From contig CM039502.1 in NCBI GenBank assembly GCA_022432975.1, positions 23,396,383 through 23,460,382 of the forward strand: 64,000 bases of DNA. Direction: 5' to 3'. The position numbers were made by a program, and so were the translations under genes. The stretch is from Begonia masoniana (lineage: Eukaryota > Streptophyta > Magnoliopsida > Cucurbitales > Begoniaceae). The notes beneath the pieces were generated by a model. That model was not told where the DNA came from. It saw nothing but the letters and a program-made list of their open reading frames with translations, and ran no database searches. Shown here in pieces: positions 60,991 through 64,000 of this stretch (positions are counted from its first letter, which is position 1; every line of letters begins with the position of its first letter).

Positions 60991-63424
60991 TGTAGCGATC
61001 CTTACCCGTATCCTAAATTTACCATACAATTTTTTTTTCTTTTTATAACCCTAAGAAATCTTTATAACATCACGTCGTAACTTAAACCGTTGAAGTCGTT
61101 CAAGGAATGAAAGAAAAACCATTTAAGAAAACATAAGAAAACATTTAAATAAAAATGTTTAAAACAGAGGAGGGATCGGCCAAAATGCTGAGGGGCAAAA
61201 AGGGACATTCGTCCCTAAAATGCATAAGGCGATCAATCACCCAAAATAGGCGATCGATCGCCTGTTGGAAAAGCTGAGAGGCGATCGATCGCCCCGTTCC
61301 AGGTGATCGATCGCCCTTCGCCGATCGCGTTTTGCCCAGTGATCGCCTCCACCAAGCGATCGCTCGGCACACGCTCTGGAATTTCTTCCAGAGCGTGACC
61401 AAAGAGGGGCGATCGATCGCCCTCCTTGGCGATCGATCGCCAAGTCTTCTAGAATCCGATTTCCAGAGGACTTGCTTCCTTTTCTCTTTTCCTTCCCTGC
61501 ACACATACACTTCTATTTTTTTCTTCCTAAATTTACATCTAATCCCTAGCTGCATTTCAACGTAAATCGTTCGACACCCATACATCCATCATAATCTCAC
61601 TCAACCGACTCAAAATACTTTTAAAACAAAATCAATTTTCACGAAAACAAACTGCGTGGATACGTTCGAAAACTATACAAAATCCCTACGAATTTCAAAA
61701 ATCCAACAGTTCCATTAAGATTTCAAAATCACCAAAATGTTTATCTATCAACTAACCAGATCCAAACATCCTAAAATGTTCTAACTATGCAAGTATACGT
61801 ACATCCCCACGGGTCAGGTTAAGCATCGACTGCGCCAGCACACTCCCACAACCATTCTCCCATCAACTGTATCATTCCTCGGGCGGAGGAACGTCGTCCT
61901 CACCTATGTCAAGGTCACCTACACCATACAGACAAACTATGAGCTAAAGGCTCAGTGAATTTCGTAAATGCGAATGCATACTGTGCATATGAGTTTCAGA
62001 AATCGTGCAGATTACTTAACATAACATATCGTACATACAGAATATCACCGAGATCTCAACAGCAGAGGAGAGGGCCCGTCCGGCGGTTAGACAACCCTTT
62101 CGTTCCACCGGGGGGAGCACATGCTTACATCCGTAAACAGTCATACCTGGCCCCACCTCATCGTGACCAGATTACGTACATTCGTTTTCTTTAATTCATT
62201 TCTTTTCTTAAAAGCATGCAGAAATCTGTTTTCTTGCTATTTTAAAATACGTGATGCATGGACAGTTATATACATAAAATAAACACGCAACATATATACC
62301 ATTAAGACAATAGAAAAACATAACTTATAAACAACTAAACCTAACTACCCAACCAAAGAAATTTAAACAAACAATTCACTAATAATCCTCGATGCGACAT
62401 CGACGTACGGTGTAGGCCAATCAGCTAGAGTAAGTCACGAGAACTTACCTCACGTCAGTTGCGCTTGAAGCTCCGTCCAAGAGCGTTGTTTGTCTGAGGC
62501 AAAACACAACAATGTCGTAACACGAGTTTAAACCGTTAATGTCCAAATTAACGAATTCCTTAACTAAAGAAATTTCCTAAAGCTTTAATTCAACTCATTG
62601 AGGCACATTATCGAGCAATTCATGCTCGACGCCTCAAAACCTCCATTAACGAGTTTTTCCAAAACCTCGAAAGTAAAACATCCTTAACATTCCACAACGA
62701 TTCGAATAAACATGTCCAATAATCGCTATTACGTCCATTATACGAACTAATACGGCAAACCTATCGATTTCTAACCCTAAATCACGTTTTTAACGAAACC
62801 CTAATCGTATAACTTCGTGAAAATTGAAAAGTAATGCTTCGAAACTATAGATTCTTACATAGGGCGTTAACCGGAGGAGAAATCGTGAAGAACCGGCCGT
62901 CGGAAAGGGAAGAATCACCGGCGTTGAAGGAAGTCGCCGTTGAGAGGGGAGAAATCGCCGAGAGGGTTGAGTGAAAAGGAGAAATCGTGAAGTGTTCTGG
63001 TGGAGAAGAAGAAGAATTGTGATTTTTAATAAATTTTGACTTTGCAAATTACCATTTCGCCCTTCCTTTGATTTCGTATTTGTTTCGTCCTTCGTTTCAT
63101 TATTTCGCTAACGATCCGACTTCTCCAAATTTCCTTATTTCGCCAATAACTCCAACTTATTATCAGGCCTTTATTAAAACTGTTCGTTCGCGAAACAAAC
63201 CTCATTTACTATTTTTACAAAAATGCCCTTTACATTACGAGAAACATAATTCTCGTAAATTAGCGTTACAACTCCAAAAATTTCTGAAATTTTCCTAAAA
63301 TCCATTTTAATAATTAGGATCCTAATAACGCTTTCCGTTCGCGAAACAGACATAATTTGACATATTTATAAAAATGCCATTATATATTTAATTTACAAAA
63401 TCCTGAAAAAAGCCGGGTGTTACA
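60991..63424 (-). repeat. 3' LTR of gypsy J (2434 bp)
   Basis: Blocks shared with the gypsy B LTR include the region around GGTGTAGGTGACC (61913-61928 minus), the GCTGGCGCAGTCGATGC block (about 61820-61840 minus) and GACGGAGCTTCAAGCGC (about 62460-62480 minus). The LTR has a cluster of GGCGATCGATCGCC palindromes and a 12-bp-stem hairpin at 61371-61398. Confidence 0.85.
61249..61442. repeat. GATCGATC palindrome cluster and hairpin in J LTR
   Basis: The palindrome GGCGATCGATCGCC occurs at 61249-61262, 61280-61293, 61409-61422 and 61429-61442, with near copies at about 61226, 61302 and 61338. Between them lies a hairpin with arms CACGCTCTGGAA (61371-61382) and TTCCAGAGCGTG (61387-61398), loop TTTC. 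The corresponding region of the gypsy B LTR is also palindrome-rich but with different sequences. Confidence 0.85.
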
Positions 63425-64000
63425 TTCTTCCCACCTTAATTGGAATTTTGTCTCCAAAATTTGACTTAGCTTATAGTCCTTAATATTAATGTCTCATATC
63501 TCGCGGCCCCATACTTCGATTTATATTCGCTCCGTTCTCTACAAGTTCCTTTCCTTCATCTCTCCAAAATTTTCAAATTTCCCAAACAAGAACTTTGATT
63601 CTATCCCTACTTAGGATCAACCTCTATGGTTCTAAACCAAACTCCCTAAACCAAATGACGCAACGTTAGGTTCCTGACCACCTCCACTACGTTTGACTTG
63701 GTTAATCACGTCATTGGTTATGCATCGTGCGTTAACAATCCCTAAGCCTCCATTTTGAATAACTTTACTACATTTACATGCACATAAATGGTTTACACAT
63801 ACGTTGGCTTCCACTTAATCATCCATATGTTAAACTTTCTTACCCATCTGACTTGGCTTATATTCGGGCTTCCCCGATCATAGCTTAAGTCAAGTCCTCA
63901 ATTTCCTAATGAAGTGACTTCAAAGTTTTCTTCCATTGAAGTTTCTCTTAGTTATTCCTTTTTTTTTTTTTATCGTATCTATGTCCAAACTTCCTAATGT

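Larger units (their letters stand above)
60991..64000 (-). mobile_element. Ty3/gypsy element J, Tekay-like, 3' LTR and 3' untranslated part
   Basis: A 2434-bp LTR (60991-63424) begins TGTAACACCCGGC at 63424 on the minus strand and ends ATCGCTACA at 60991. It is preceded by a polypurine tract (minus TAAGGTGGGAAGAA, 63425-63438) and AAATTTTGGAGACAAAATTC, which is also upstream of the 3' LTR in gypsy A. 63440-64000 shows no pol coding on the minus strand, so a long 3' untranslated region or diverged sequence is present. It inserted in copia I, with ATACC (60986-60990) as the left target bases; the other side is outside the window. Confidence 0.82.

Noticed and set aside
61145..61585. Minus-strand ORF with RRAIDRP-type repeats in the J LTR
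   Set aside because: It is a translation of the GATCGATC palindrome cluster; no start context or domain.

Overview
This window is nuclear DNA of a flowering plant, almost certainly gene-poor heterochromatin or a TE-filled gene. It is dominated by nested LTR retrotransposons: chromodomain-bearing Ty3/gypsy elements of the Tekay/Del type, Sirevirus-like and other Ty1/copia elements, and 5S-rRNA-carrying Cassandra TRIMs. It also holds intron-bearing fragments of one host gene, a plant callose synthase, and a nuclear copy of plastid 23S rDNA. No intact protein-coding gene was found. The species cannot be named from the sequence.

Layout. 1-1677: 13-bp minisatellite (probable 5' LTR remnant of gypsy A). 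1678-2850: minus-strand Cassandra array of three LTRs. 2851-10047: gypsy A gag-pol (decayed) and its 2.7-kb 3' LTR with a second minisatellite. 10048-10553 and 22720-26076: one minus-strand Sirevirus-like copia (D), cut by gypsy A and by gypsy B (10554-22719). Gypsy B carries a solo LTR (C, 11301-13587) inside its own 5' LTR. 26077 to about 27230: older minus-strand gypsy gag/LTR (K). 27266-28657: two 5' exons of the callose synthase. 29586-36233: minus-strand gypsy E, which contains a plastid 23S fragment that is itself split by a plus-strand Cassandra (31387-32197). 37523-38983: solo LTR of the F/I copia family. 38984-39583 and 49685-50465: copia G, split by complete copia F (39584-49684). 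50466 to about 50990: plus-strand copia remnant H. 51013-53599: six further callose synthase exons. 53679-60990: copia I (same family as F), cut by the Tekay-type LTR of J (60991-64000).

Readable target-site duplications and reading frames that resume across insertions fix the order of several events: D before A and B; B before C; G before F; plastid 23S fragment before Cassandra; I before J. The callose synthase is a pseudogene here. It has premature stops, a damaged splice acceptor, no recognisable exons for roughly half the protein, and retroelements at both edges of the gap.

The most unusual signal is in the F/I copia family. A short box (TGTGACACC and variants, usually paired with a start-to-start distance of exactly 12 bp) is scattered through both LTRs and the whole coding region, in both reading-frame registers and both orientations. 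The same family encodes an extra lysine/serine-rich ORF downstream of pol. Box and ORF together suggest a nucleotide-level recognition system, which is a hypothesis and is untested here.
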